In this document: positions 1-6,712 of the stretch, piece by piece | Numbering within the stretch: position 1 is the first letter of the stretch | Layout: the number at the start of each line of letters is the position of its first letter | Assembly: GCA_946479025.1 (NCBI GenBank) | Contig: CAMLDM010000022.1 | Location: forward strand, 1 to 13,849 | DNA: 13,849 nucleotides | Origin: an uncultured Candidatus Saccharibacteria bacterium | Lineage (GTDB): Bacteria; Patescibacteria; Saccharimonadia; Saccharimonadales; CAMLKC01 | Reading direction: 5' to 3' | Notes under the pieces: model-generated | What the model saw: the letters and a program-made list of their open reading frames with translations, nothing else | Databases searched by the model: none | Told to the model about the DNA's origin: nothing | Program-made: the position numbers and the translations under genes

Positions 1-75
1 TGGTGATCTCACCGGGAATCGAACCCGGATTGCCAGGATGAAAACCTGGTGTCCTAACCGTTAGACGATGAGACC
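1..75 (-). tRNA. tRNA-Glu (anticodon UUC), CCA encoded
   Basis: Reading the minus strand gives a full cloverleaf. The 7-bp acceptor stem GGTCTCA/TGAGATC contains one G-U pair. The anticodon stem CCAGG/CCTGG closes the loop TTTTCAT, which places TTC at positions 34-36 and so decodes glutamate GAA/GAG. The T-arm contains GGTTCGATTCC. The 3' CCA is encoded at 1-3, directly after discriminator base A. The gene is complete within the window and ends exactly at the window edge. No clear sigma70-type promoter was found upstream on the minus strand. Confidence 0.97.
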
Positions 76-141
76 AAATTCTGAGTGAAGCATGCCAAAA
101 ATCAGCTTGCTTATTTTTGACTGATTCCGAAAAATTTGAGA

Positions 142-160
142 CTCATATCGAAGATATGAG
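142..160. other. Perfect 8-bp hairpin with 3-nt loop, function unknown
   Basis: CTCATATC at 142-149 pairs with GATATGAG at 153-160 around a GAA loop. The hexamer GAGACT flanks and overlaps it as a direct repeat (138-143 and 158-163). It lies between the tRNA and the next minus-strand gene. On the minus strand a run of five T follows about 8 nt later (around 131-135), so it could be a weak terminator or processing signal upstream of the tRNA. The rest of 76-227 shows nothing recognisable. Confidence 0.4.
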
Positions 161-217
161 ACTGTGTATGCTGCCCGAGCCACGGGTTAGCGCTAGTTAT
201 TGTAACAGATTAGCTAC

Positions 218-240
218 AAAATAAAAAGCCCCTAAAGGGC
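218..240 (-). terminator. Rho-independent terminator of the 300-950 gene
   Basis: On the minus strand GCCC-TTTAG-GGGC (228-240) is followed by TTTTTATTTT (227-218). The stem is short but the T-tract is good. It lies about 60 nt beyond the stop codon of the 300-950 gene and after a second, longer GC-rich hairpin. Confidence 0.7.
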
Positions 241-248
241 GAATCGGC

Positions 249-285
249 CGCCGGGCAGGTGCGAACACTACGCACTTGCCCGGCG
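249..285 (-). terminator. Long GC-rich hairpin just after the 300-950 gene
   Basis: CGCCGGGCAGGTGCG (249-263) pairs with CGCACTTGCCCGGCG (271-285) over 15 positions with a single imperfect pair (258/276), loop AACACTA. It begins 14 nt after the stop codon of the minus-strand gene. No T-tract follows directly, so alone it resembles the T-less GC hairpins common in high-GC bacteria; the canonical terminator lies a little further on. Assignment as a terminator is inference. Confidence 0.6.
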
Positions 286-299
286 TCTTCAGCAGAAAA

Positions 300-950
300 C
301 TACGACACGGTGCCTGCGGCCATGATCTCCCGCATGATCACGCGGGGAGGCTTCGGGATGACACCACCGAACTTTCTGTAGTCGCTCCGGCCGCGAGGAT
401 CTGGTATTACCCGCCTCGCAGACTTGTCGTAGAGGCTCATCGCCCCCGGGGCGATACACCAGTCGCCGGACTGATACCACACGTACTGCCGCTTGTCGTC
501 CCGCAGTTCAACGAGCTTCTGTACGAGGAGATCGTAGATGATGCGGTCCACAACCTCCGTGGGCGTTCCCTTCAGGTACATGCCGTAGCCGTCGGGAAGC
601 CGGTCGACCGGGAAGATCGCCGCGCGCGCCTCATCCGACATCTTTCCCAGGATGTGCTTTGCCAGGCTTCCGACCTGTCCGTCACATCCTGAGATGCAGT
701 TGCGCGTCTTCGCGCTTGCAAATGTACGGACAATCCGCCACCAGGCACCTTCCAGTGCCTCGGGTAGCCGGTCCTCGCCGACCAGCGCCTCAAGGATGCT
801 GCGAGGCAACTGGGCGGCCGGGCCACCGTAGCGACGCGGTCGCGACATCTTTCTAGCTTTCGCCATGTTGTGTCTTTCTGCTAGTAGGTACGCGCGAGTG
901 GAATGCAGCCTTTCTTTGATCGTCTGTCTCGACACTTGTTGCGATGGCAT
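300..950 (-). CDS. GC-rich hypothetical protein, 216 aa
   Basis: No family is recognised. The protein is basic at the N-terminus (many R and K in residues 1-45) and then soluble-looking, with no signal peptide or membrane segment. Residues near 69-71 (AWW), 155-164 (QYVWYQSGDW) and a basic, proline-rich tail after residue 175 stand out. Two cysteines near 84 and 88 are too few for a clear zinc site. Codons prefer G/C in third position much more than neighbouring metabolic genes do, particularly after residue 40. The ATG at 950 is chosen because an extended -10 (960-968) lies just upstream, giving an almost leaderless mRNA. ATG at 866 (MAKARK...) is an alternative and would fit the onset of GC-rich codon use. 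Two hairpins follow the stop codon. The overlapping plus-strand reading frame at 276-692 has poorer codon phase and no start signals. Function unknown; horizontal origin is suspected. Confidence 0.7.
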   Translation of the reverse strand: MPSQQVSRQTIKERLHSTRAYLLAERHNMAKARKMSRPRRYGGPAAQLPRSILEALVGEDRLPEALEGAWWRIVRTFASAKTRNCISGCDGQVGSLAKHILGKMSDEARAAIFPVDRLPDGYGMYLKGTPTEVVDRIIYDLLVQKLVELRDDKRQYVWYQSGDWCIAPGAMSLYDKSARRVIPDPRGRSDYRKFGGVIPKPPRVIMREIMAAGTVS

Positions 951-959
951 TATTTAATA

Positions 960-968
960 ATTATTCCA
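960..968 (-). promoter_or_regulatory. Extended -10 promoter for the 300-950 gene
   Basis: The minus strand reads TGG-AATAAT (968 to 960), a TGN extended -10. The predicted start of transcription falls within a few bases of the ATG at 950. TTGACA occurs at 988-993 on the same strand, but its 22-nt spacing is too long to be a normal -35. This matches the arrangement seen before other genes in the window. Confidence 0.45.
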
Positions 969-1041
969 TGTAAACTTCAAGATGTTATGTCAATAATATG
1001 TTGTAAATTACTTTTTACACTCCATATACACATATAAGTGA

Positions 1042-1070
1042 TTGACTTTATTGCTAACTTATGGTAGAAT
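1042..1070 (+). promoter_or_regulatory. Strong sigma70-like promoter with extended -10
   Basis: TTGACT (1042-1047), a 17-nt spacer and TAGAAT (1065-1070), with TG at 1062-1063 forming an extended -10. It is the best complete promoter in the window. Transcription should start near 1077, about 230 nt before the ATG at 1307. That is very long for a genome in which many mRNAs appear leaderless, and suggests a regulatory leader or a separate RNA. Confidence 0.7.
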
Positions 1071-1076
1071 AATACT

Positions 1077-1306
1077 GTCATTGATAGACCGCCTATAAAG
1101 CACCGCTATCAGATATGGGAACGTTAATAATCAGGCTATAACTTACTGTATTTTGGCTTCAAGTGCAGCCATAAGGATATGAATTTCTTATCTTTGTGGC
1201 TGCACTTGCTGCAGCCTGCTCTGTTGCCCTATCCGGCCAGAGTAATAGAGTAAGCTGTATGAAACCAAACCGGCCCGCCACACGCGAGCCAAACCCTGGA
1301 GGGGTC
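1077..1306 (+). promoter_or_regulatory. Long 5' leader with two mutually exclusive hairpins (or non-coding RNA)
   Basis: This covers most of the 951-1306 stretch without a gene. Hairpin A has a 19-bp stem, 1161-1179 with 1189-1207, loop of 9 nt. Its two non-Watson-Crick positions (1172/1196, 1175/1193) are G-U pairs only in plus-strand RNA and would be A-C clashes on the minus strand, which supports plus-strand transcription. Hairpin B pairs GGCTGCA (1198-1204) with TGCAGCC (1210-1216), loop CTTGC. TGCAGCC also occurs at 1164-1170 as part of the left arm of A, so A and B compete for the same bases. A 6-bp helix TGATAG/CTATCA (1082-1087/1106-1111) lies nearer the 5' end. The small hairpin ACCC/GGGT (1293-1296/1302-1305) includes part of the ribosome binding site GGAGGGG. 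No known riboswitch class or standard ncRNA is recognised. Regulatory function is inferred from structure only. Confidence 0.5.
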
Positions 1307-1693
1307 ATGTTCCGGCACCTGAACCTGCGGCACGCCGCCGCGCTCGTCCTCAACGCCGCCTACATCCTGTTGGGTGCGATCGTCGTCTCGGGCTACAGCC
1401 GGACGCGCGCCGCGATCGGACACTACTTCGGCGATCTGTCCAGCGCCGGCATCGCGCTGGGCGCCGTCGCGCTGCTGGTCGGTGTGTGTGTCGTGGCGTA
1501 CTACCTGAACGCGAGAGGACATCACGCCATCGGCACCGGCCTCATGGTGGCGCTGGTCATCGTGGCCGGCATCATCGGGTTCCGATGGATCCCGATGAGC
1601 CACGTGGCCATGCCGATCATCGCGATCGTCGTGGTGCTCTTCTTCCTGTGGTCACAGCTCGCCACCACCCGGTGGCTGCTGTCCCGCCGCTGA
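1307..1693 (+). CDS. Small GC-rich four-helix membrane protein, 128 aa
   Basis: Four hydrophobic segments, at about residues 10-32, 45-67, 74-98 and 101-122, are joined by short loops, with an arginine-rich C-terminus (LLSRR). No family is recognised. The start at 1307 is chosen because GGAGGGG (1298-1304) lies just upstream; the in-frame ATG at 1259 lacks a good ribosome site and would add a proline-rich, non-membrane leader. Counting codons, only 10 of 128 sense codons end in A or T, so third positions are about 92% G/C. That is far above neighbours such as the 1969-2181 gene and typical of high-GC actinobacteria. The gene has its own promoter and structured leader and is followed by a GC-rich hairpin. 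Recent transfer, perhaps from an actinobacterial host, is an inference. An integral membrane protein seems likely; its role is unknown. Confidence 0.72.
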   Translation: MFRHLNLRHAAALVLNAAYILLGAIVVSGYSRTRAAIGHYFGDLSSAGIALGAVALLVGVCVVAYYLNARGHHAIGTGLMVALVIVAGIIGFRWIPMSHVAMPIIAIVVVLFFLWSQLATTRWLLSRR

Positions 1694-1702
1694 CACTTCA
1701 GA

Positions 1703-1734
1703 GGCGCGGCGGTCCCCGGACGGATCGCCGCGCC
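1703..1734 (+). terminator. GC-rich hairpin after the 1307-1693 gene, no T-tract
   Basis: GGCGCGGCG (1703-1711) pairs with CGCCGCGCC (1726-1734). The stem extends inward through a G-U pair, a T-A pair and two C-G pairs to a 6-nt loop, giving about 13 pairs. It begins 9 nt after the stop codon. No T-run follows, as with the hairpin at 7265-7305, so it resembles the T-less terminators of high-GC organisms rather than the T-rich terminator at 1921-1951. Confidence 0.55.
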
Positions 1735-1767
1735 CGCCCCGTCCACTCATACAGCATACGAAACAAA

Positions 1768-1819
1768 TCAAGGAGGTTGGTTTCCGTCCGGATTACCGTC
1801 GACGTACCGACCTCCTTGA
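1768..1819. repeat. Inverted repeat pairing a Shine-Dalgarno with an anti-Shine-Dalgarno sequence
   Basis: TCAAGGAGGTTGG (1768-1780) pairs with CCGACCTCCTTGA (1807-1819): 13 pairs with one G-U, around a 26-nt loop. The left arm holds a consensus ribosome binding site, AAGGAGGT. The right arm holds ACCTCCTT, the same as the 3' end of bacterial 16S rRNA. No convincing reading frame starts after the left arm. It could be a processing or termination structure in the 3' region of the 1307-1693 transcript, or part of a small RNA. Function unknown. Confidence 0.5.
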
Positions 1820-1861
1820 GGTCACCTAGTACATTAAGTTATGGCCTGATATTACTCCATA

Positions 1862-1951
1862 TGACGAACACCCAAGGAGACTGACCGCTCACTCCTCGCT
1901 GAAGCGCTTAGCCTCAGATAGCCACCCCCATTTAAAACGGGGGTGGCTTTT
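1862..1951 (+). ncRNA. Possible small RNA ending at the 1921-1951 terminator
   Basis: A weak extended -10 TGATATTAC (1847-1855) would start an RNA near 1862 that ends at the strong terminator about 90 nt later. The segment has no convincing reading frame; the only ATG, at 1860, gives 7 codons. The alternative is that this is simply the long 3' end of the 1307-1693 transcript. Inference only. Confidence 0.22.
1921..1951 (+). terminator. Rho-independent terminator
   Basis: GCCACCCCC (1921-1929) and GGGGGTGGC (1939-1947) form a perfect 9-bp stem with a 9-nt loop, followed by TTTT (1948-1951). It insulates the next gene, whose promoter begins at its last base. The nearest plus-strand gene upstream is 1307-1693, 230 nt away. 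Confidence 0.85.
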
Positions 1952-1959
1952 GGTATAAT
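1951..1959 (+). promoter_or_regulatory. Consensus extended -10 for the 1969-2181 gene
   Basis: TGG-TATAAT is a perfect TGN extended -10. The ATG at 1969 begins 10 nt after its last base, so the transcript should start about 3 nt before the ATG or at it; there is no room for a Shine-Dalgarno site. The -35 region falls inside the preceding terminator and shows no consensus. Confidence 0.75.
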
Positions 1960-1968
1960 TGAATAAAT

Positions 1969-2181
1969 ATGGCAAAACAGAAGAAAAAACGTAACAAAGC
2001 CTACACCGGCCAGGACGCCAGCATCACCCGCCCTGTTGTCACCCGCATCAGCGCTGCCAACCGCAATAAAGCACAACAATGGTGGTTTGAAAAGAAGCGT
2101 TTCGCAAAGCCGGTCGCTATTGCCGCCGCGGTGATCATCGGCATTATCTTGATTGTCGTTGAACTAATCAGTCTGTTTTAG
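1969..2181 (+). CDS. Small basic membrane-anchored protein, 70 aa
   Basis: A strongly basic N-terminal half (KQKKKRNK at residues 3-10, further R and K to residue 47) is followed by one hydrophobic helix at about 48-68 ending ELISLF. This predicts a single-pass membrane protein with its basic part on the cytoplasmic side. No family is recognised. The start is fixed by the promoter immediately upstream, implying leaderless translation. Codon use is mixed, like the resident genes and unlike the GC-rich gene before it. The last 14 nt overlap the end of the convergent histidine kinase gene. It could bind nucleic acid or an acidic partner at the membrane, but nothing in the sequence shows which. 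Confidence 0.75.
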   Translation: MAKQKKKRNKAYTGQDASITRPVVTRISAANRNKAQQWWFEKKRFAKPVAIAAAVIIGIILIVVELISLF

Positions 2182-4327
2182 GAGCGACACTTAACTTCTT
2201 TATCGGCAAGCGGAAACCAAAGGTACTTCCCTCACCTTCGACAGATTCAAATACCATGCTGCCGCCGTGCGCGACAATAACTTTTTTTGCCAAAAACAGC
2301 CCCACGCCAGTACCGTCCGGCCGCTGCCGACGAGCGTTCGTTGCCCGGAAGAACTTCGTGAACAGATGTGCCTGCTCGCTCTTCGGCACGCCGATTCCCG
2401 TATCGTGCACCGTCGCCACCGCATAGCCTTCTTCAACAGCAAGTTTCACGGAAATCGTCGTGTGTTCGCGCGAATAATAGATAGAATTGTCCATAAAATT
2501 CATCAGCACCTGGCGGATTTTACCCTCATCAATATAAAGCGTGGGGAAATACGAGGGGGCGCGGTACTCCAGTTTCATATTGTGCGCTTTGGCGGTTGTT
2601 TGCAGACTATCAACTTCTTGCCCTACGACTTTCGCTAAATCCACCGCCCTCGACTCAAGAATAAACTTACCGGTTTGGAGGCGCGATACATTCAAAAAGT
2701 CACCAATCAGATGCACCATGCGCTCGGAGCTTGTAAACGCTTCTTTTAGTAGCTTTTCCTGCGCCGAATTCAGCTTCCCGGCATCGCCCTCAAGCACCAT
2801 ACTTAGGTATCCCTTCACGCTCGTGAGCGGTGTGCGCAACTGATGCGAGGCCATACTGACAAATTCGTCTTTAGCAATGTCGAGCTGGCGCAATTTGCGG
2901 TTTGTGTTCCGGAGGCGCCCCGTAGCCGACTCAATCTTATCCTGCAGCGTCTCGTTAAAGCCTTGGATCTCTTCAAAGCGCAAACTGTTCTGAAGCGCCA
3001 ATGCCAGTTCATTTCCGATACTCCTGAAAAACTGATCATCCTTGCTATCGTAAATGTTGCCACTGCGCTTTACGCCGAGTAGCAAATAACCTACATGCTC
3101 GCGAGAGGTGTCAAGCCGTACGACCACGCCAATACCAAGTTTGTTCAGCATCACCTGCAGCCTCTCGTGAGAGTCCTCGATGTAATCTGTGAGGATCACT
3201 TTTTTATCATAGTCATTAATCTTGTGAATCAACTGCTCACTAAATGTCTCGACACTCCGACCCGCAAAAAACTTGCGCTCTGACTGATCGTATTGAACTT
3301 TTATATGAAGATTAACAAACTCTGGCTTTAGGGCAGCCTGCAGTACCTTTATGATATCGCCCGACAATCTCTTCAGGTCTATCTCATTCGATGTAATATC
3401 TCCGACAATCCCCAATATCTCCTGAGGATCATAATCGCGCCGATAAAAAATACTATTCGTAATTTTGTCGAAAAACGACTTCAGCGGATTAAAAGTAAAC
3501 GCCAGAAGCACGGCAAAAACAAAATAGACGGCCGATTGTGCATTTGACACGCCCGGCGTATCCCCAAAGAAAAACTGCGTAACGGCGAGAATCGCTCCTG
3601 CATAGATCAACATCAGAGCCGTTAGCAGAAGTACATACCCCACCGCTCGGGCGACGACGAGGCGTATGTCGAAGAGTTTGTGTTTGATCATGGCGTAGGC
3701 GATGATCAGAAATGTAACGAAGAGAGTTATTGGAAGGAGATATTGCGTGCCCGGAATATTGATCCAGAGATAATTAGCAAAAACTCCAACAATGAGTGGA
3801 AATAGAAATGCCACAAAAAGCATGAGAACCGCCACACGATCCTTTCGATTCTCGTGACGATACTTCCACACTAGAACGCTAAGCGCCGCAATAACATAGA
3901 TGATAGCCATTATACTTTGAACGTCATAGAGAAAACCTGTTTGTAGAATAAGATCGTAGTCTCGTCTTTCAACATTTGCCACTAAGGCGGACGAAAACGA
4001 CAAAAAGGCCATAACAATCGGCAAAAAATAGATTAAGAATATCTTTCTTCTCCCCAACCAATGCTTCGTCGTGGGATAAAGTAGAGTGAACAGGAAAAAC
4101 GATGGAGTAATAAAATTAAACGCAGACAAAGAAACGCGAGTTGCCCATAACATAAGCCAGCCTGAGACGAAGAAGCTTACAAGCTGTGCTCCAAGCCACA
4201 GAGTAACTATGAAGAGCGTTACCGCAAAGATGATATACGCTGGACGTCTTTGCCTCATGAACACAAAAAGAGCTATGATAAACATACCTATAAGTGCCGG
4301 TAGATACGAGAGTAAGATGATGCCCAT
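2168..4327 (-). CDS. Sensor histidine kinase with N-terminal 7TM domain, 719 aa
   Basis: A membrane sensor that autophosphorylates on histidine and passes phosphate to a response regulator. Residues 1-215 form seven hydrophobic helices (histidine-kinase 7TM type); two more hydrophobic segments lie near 228-253 and 262-280. A GAF-like region spans about 305-450, followed by a helical linker. The HisKA motif has the phosphoacceptor H495 (SHQLRTPL, with Q where many kinases have E). The ATPase domain shows the N box with N610 and N614, the D-box HDTGIGVP (641-648) and the G2 box GTGVGLFLA (672-680). All catalytic motifs are intact. The ATG at 4327 is preceded by GGAGGTAGGA (starting 10 nt from the codon), so unlike many neighbours it uses a Shine-Dalgarno site. 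No regulator gene is adjacent; the only one in the window is 7934-8305. It diverges from 4408-5325 and overlaps the 1969-2181 gene by 14 nt at its 3' end. Confidence 0.95.
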   Translation of the reverse strand: MGIILLSYLPALIGMFIIALFVFMRQRRPAYIIFAVTLFIVTLWLGAQLVSFFVSGWLMLWATRVSLSAFNFITPSFFLFTLLYPTTKHWLGRRKIFLIYFLPIVMAFLSFSSALVANVERRDYDLILQTGFLYDVQSIMAIIYVIAALSVLVWKYRHENRKDRVAVLMLFVAFLFPLIVGVFANYLWINIPGTQYLLPITLFVTFLIIAYAMIKHKLFDIRLVVARAVGYVLLLTALMLIYAGAILAVTQFFFGDTPGVSNAQSAVYFVFAVLLAFTFNPLKSFFDKITNSIFYRRDYDPQEILGIVGDITSNEIDLKRLSGDIIKVLQAALKPEFVNLHIKVQYDQSERKFFAGRSVETFSEQLIHKINDYDKKVILTDYIEDSHERLQVMLNKLGIGVVVRLDTSREHVGYLLLGVKRSGNIYDSKDDQFFRSIGNELALALQNSLRFEEIQGFNETLQDKIESATGRLRNTNRKLRQLDIAKDEFVSMASHQLRTPLTSVKGYLSMVLEGDAGKLNSAQEKLLKEAFTSSERMVHLIGDFLNVSRLQTGKFILESRAVDLAKVVGQEVDSLQTTAKAHNMKLEYRAPSYFPTLYIDEGKIRQVLMNFMDNSIYYSREHTTISVKLAVEEGYAVATVHDTGIGVPKSEQAHLFTKFFRATNARRQRPDGTGVGLFLAKKVIVAHGGSMVFESVEGEGSTFGFRLPIKKLSVAPKTD

Positions 4328-4394
4328 ATAATTCCTACCTCCATCATACCTAAAATATGAGAAAAATATACTAGGAAAAAATGTAGATATATTG

Positions 4395-4400
4395 TATAAT
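4395..4400 (+). promoter_or_regulatory. -10 box of the DUF2156 gene
   Basis: TATAAT ends 7 nt before the ATG at 4408, so transcription should begin at or next to the start codon (leaderless). The surrounding 80 bp between the divergent genes is very AT-rich and no -35 consensus is clear. Confidence 0.6.
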
Positions 4401-4407
4401 ATTGTGG

Positions 4408-5325
4408 ATGATCGCTAAATTCCCCATATTTAGTAAAGTGACTCTCAAAGATAAACGATTCTTCGACGAGTTCAATTCTCAGTTCCCTCCTTATGCAGAG
4501 TGGTCATTCGGTACATTGATGACATGGTGGGACGCCTACGATGATCTAGAGGCATCTATTCTAAACGGAAACGTCATTATAAAATCCTCCTACCTAACCA
4601 GCGGAAGAGTTCCCCGCTTAACTTTGCTTGGAGATCGGAGCATAGACGAAACCATAGAAACACTCCGACGGTCGCTCGAATCACCCTTGGAACTCTATTC
4701 CTTGCCTCAATACACGATTGATGCCATAAAAGACCAGGGAAAATATATAATCGTCAAGGATCCAGATACAGCAGAATATATCATCTCAACCGATCAAGGC
4801 ATTCGGCTCGAAGGTAATAAAATGTATCAAATGCGCCGCGCCGTCCAGCGTTTCGAGCAAGATACAACCAACCACACGGTTGAAGCCAAAGAAGTACCCC
4901 TCAATAACATTCAAAGTAAAATGATGCTTATTAACGCACTTCACACTTGGCAGAGTGAGATATATAGAAACGATAACGACCGTCTTGAAGGAGCCGTCAT
5001 CGATCGCGCTCTTATGCTGGCCGAGCATCTCGACATTAAGGCATTGTGTCTTTTTATTGATAAGCAAATCGAAGCATTCGTATTATATAAAGCACTCGCA
5101 CCAGACTATATTAATCTTAGTCATATTAAAATCTCCTACCGGTATCCCAACCTCTTTCGATATACCACCTTTGTTATGACCTCATTTTCTCGTGATGGCG
5201 GTAATCACTTCATCAACTGGGAGCAAGATCTTGGCATCGAAGGGCTACGTGCCTATAAACATTCCCTTCGTCCCGTAGACTCGCTCCAAAAGTACAATCT
5301 GTACGTTAATCCTCAAGTAGATTGA
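4408..5325 (+). CDS. DUF2156 / phosphatidylglycerol lysyltransferase C-terminal-like protein, 305 aa
   Basis: The C-terminus carries the pattern of the DUF2156 (LPG_synthase_C) family, WEQDLGIEGLRAYK at 271-284 followed by SLRPV and a KY pair near 295. An earlier family-like stretch at about 131-149 (GIRLEGNKMYQMRRAVQRF) matches the usual G-K-x(3)-K/R-R-N region. Members have two GNAT-like folds; the best known transfer an aminoacyl group from tRNA to a lipid. The membrane domain of MprF proteins is absent here, so this is a stand-alone soluble version and its acceptor is unknown. The ATG at 4408 is chosen because of the -10 at 4395-4400 (leaderless); TTG at 4402 would lie upstream of the likely transcription start. 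The last 20 nt overlap the convergent 5306-6610 gene. Family assignment is fairly sure, substrate is not. Confidence 0.82.
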   Translation: MIAKFPIFSKVTLKDKRFFDEFNSQFPPYAEWSFGTLMTWWDAYDDLEASILNGNVIIKSSYLTSGRVPRLTLLGDRSIDETIETLRRSLESPLELYSLPQYTIDAIKDQGKYIIVKDPDTAEYIISTDQGIRLEGNKMYQMRRAVQRFEQDTTNHTVEAKEVPLNNIQSKMMLINALHTWQSEIYRNDNDRLEGAVIDRALMLAEHLDIKALCLFIDKQIEAFVLYKALAPDYINLSHIKISYRYPNLFRYTTFVMTSFSRDGGNHFINWEQDLGIEGLRAYKHSLRPVDSLQKYNLYVNPQVD

Positions 5326-6610
5326 CGCGAGCAACACGATATTTATACGTTGCAGACTCAGTGAATCCCTCACCCCCCTGACCCCTTTGCAACTTAAGCC
5401 TCTGAGGATATTTGGTGCGACGCTCTTCGTCAGAAAAGTTCGCTTCTATGAATGTCTCAGCGATTTTTGGTATGTATGTTTTCGAAATATTGGAGCAGGC
5501 AAACGCCATCAACAAGTCTTTTCCAGCTTTTTCGGATACCCGACTAACCACATTCATCATCTCTTGAATAAATCCCATATCTTTTTGAGCCATATCTGCC
5601 GCTACGACCACGCCTGGATAAAATGCCACCCAAGCCGGATCATTAGCATACTTCTCGTCGTAGTACTTTTCATTGAGCCATACACACTTCCCAATATTCC
5701 CTACAAGATATAGAAGCCCGACCGGCTTTCCTTCATGCATGTACGCGATATTTACCGTGTCTACATCCAAAAGCGTACTAAAAAACTCTTCCTTGGGCTG
5801 TTCAAAAAGAGCAGGATGATCTTCAACGAGGACATTAAACTGAGCGCTGTACATGTCCCACATCCGTTCAAGAAGCTCCCCTTCCTCCGCCTGTAGCTGC
5901 TCTGGAAATATAAACGTTGGGCCATCAGTAGGCAAAATCTCTATTTCACCCTCAGCAATCATCTCGTTTATGGCCGCCTGGATGCTCTCCGACTTCTCTT
6001 CCGGAGATTCAAGTAATTGTGCCCGTCCCTCGTAAAACACCACCTCGGGCAGGCCATAGTTCATTTTCCATATCTCGCTTCTACTTTCAGGAGTTACATC
6101 TTCCAACTTTGCCTCCTGACCAGAAAGCGCTTCCTTAAGAAATTCAGGAATAAACTCTTCTGCCGCGTCTCCTTCTCTGTAATCGTAAGCAATGATTGCA
6201 TGTCGAGACTGTAAAAATTCCCCTACTTCATCAATCCCATCAGGGGAGGTCATAAGCTCCTCAAGAGCTTCGTATGGGGGCAAGGAGAAAAAGTGTACTT
6301 GCTCTTCTCCATAGTGCTTTTCAAAGAAAACTGAACTGTAGTCTTGGTGGTATTTTACAGGTACTAAGAGAGGCCAGCGCTCGCCAGTTGGCTCGCCCAT
6401 CTCATCTTTCACGTCTACAAGAAGAACGTTCTCAAAGTCATTCCTCAGAGCCTCCGCTATTCGCGCCCCCTCGAATCCTTCGAGCTGAGGCCCCTGGACC
6501 CTATTCTTCATCTCCGTCTCGTAATATTCTACAATTCTCTGAATCTCGCTCTCATCGAGCTTGTTTCCTTTGTCAACAGAAGATGAAGTTGGGTCAATGT
6601 CGTGAGTCAT
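5306..6610 (-). CDS. Acidic protein of unknown function with a possible GNAT-like C-terminal half, 434 aa
   Basis: The protein is rich in E and D with no membrane segment or signal peptide, so it is probably cytoplasmic. No family is recognised with confidence. Residues 286-385 alternate hydrophobic strands and helices (NIAYMHEGKPVGLLYLVGNI at 287-306, then YPGVVVAAD at 331-339 and an amphipathic helix), in the style of the acyl-CoA or aminoacyl-binding half of GNAT proteins; this is a weak inference. Its tail-to-tail neighbour is a DUF2156 protein, which also has a GNAT-type fold, so the two might act on the same chemistry. The ATG at 6610 is chosen because an extended -10 with a -35 lies 7 nt upstream (leaderless). 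The TTG at 6646 would overlap the -35 element. Confidence 0.78.
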   Translation of the reverse strand: MTHDIDPTSSSVDKGNKLDESEIQRIVEYYETEMKNRVQGPQLEGFEGARIAEALRNDFENVLLVDVKDEMGEPTGERWPLLVPVKYHQDYSSVFFEKHYGEEQVHFFSLPPYEALEELMTSPDGIDEVGEFLQSRHAIIAYDYREGDAAEEFIPEFLKEALSGQEAKLEDVTPESRSEIWKMNYGLPEVVFYEGRAQLLESPEEKSESIQAAINEMIAEGEIEILPTDGPTFIFPEQLQAEEGELLERMWDMYSAQFNVLVEDHPALFEQPKEEFFSTLLDVDTVNIAYMHEGKPVGLLYLVGNIGKCVWLNEKYYDEKYANDPAWVAFYPGVVVAADMAQKDMGFIQEMMNVVSRVSEKAGKDLLMAFACSNISKTYIPKIAETFIEANFSDEERRTKYPQRLKLQRGQGGEGFTESATYKYRVARVNLLED

Positions 6611-6617
6611 TTTTAAT

Positions 6618-6646
6618 ACTTTACCATATTTGTGTAGTTTGCACAA
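6618..6646 (-). promoter_or_regulatory. Promoter of the 5306-6610 gene
   Basis: On the minus strand TTGTGC (6646-6641), a 17-nt spacer and TAAAGT (6623-6618), preceded by TG at 6626-6625 as an extended -10. The ATG begins 7 nt after the -10, which predicts a leaderless mRNA. Confidence 0.6.
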
Positions 6647-6712
6647 TTATTAACGCATACTATACGCATGTCTATGTAGTATAGCGCATTACCGAACTTT
6701 TTTCATTAAGCT

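Noticed and set aside
276..692. 138-codon plus-strand reading frame opposite the 300-950 gene
   Set aside because: The minus-strand frame is longer, shows proper third-position G/C bias and has a promoter and terminator; the plus frame begins inside a terminator hairpin.
1161..1207. The 19-bp hairpin as a MITE or transposon end
   Set aside because: No target-site duplication or second copy was seen in the window; the strand-specific wobble pairs fit an RNA structure better.
1196..1306. N-terminal extension of the 1307-1693 gene
   Set aside because: It would translate through the competing hairpins from a GTG without a ribosome site; the strong GGAGGGG points to ATG 1307.
6655..6705. Hairpin CTATAC/GTATAG near a T-run between the arginine decarboxylase and the 5306-6610 gene
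   Set aside because: The stem is only 6 bp with a long loop, and the T-run is on the plus strand where no gene needs a terminator.
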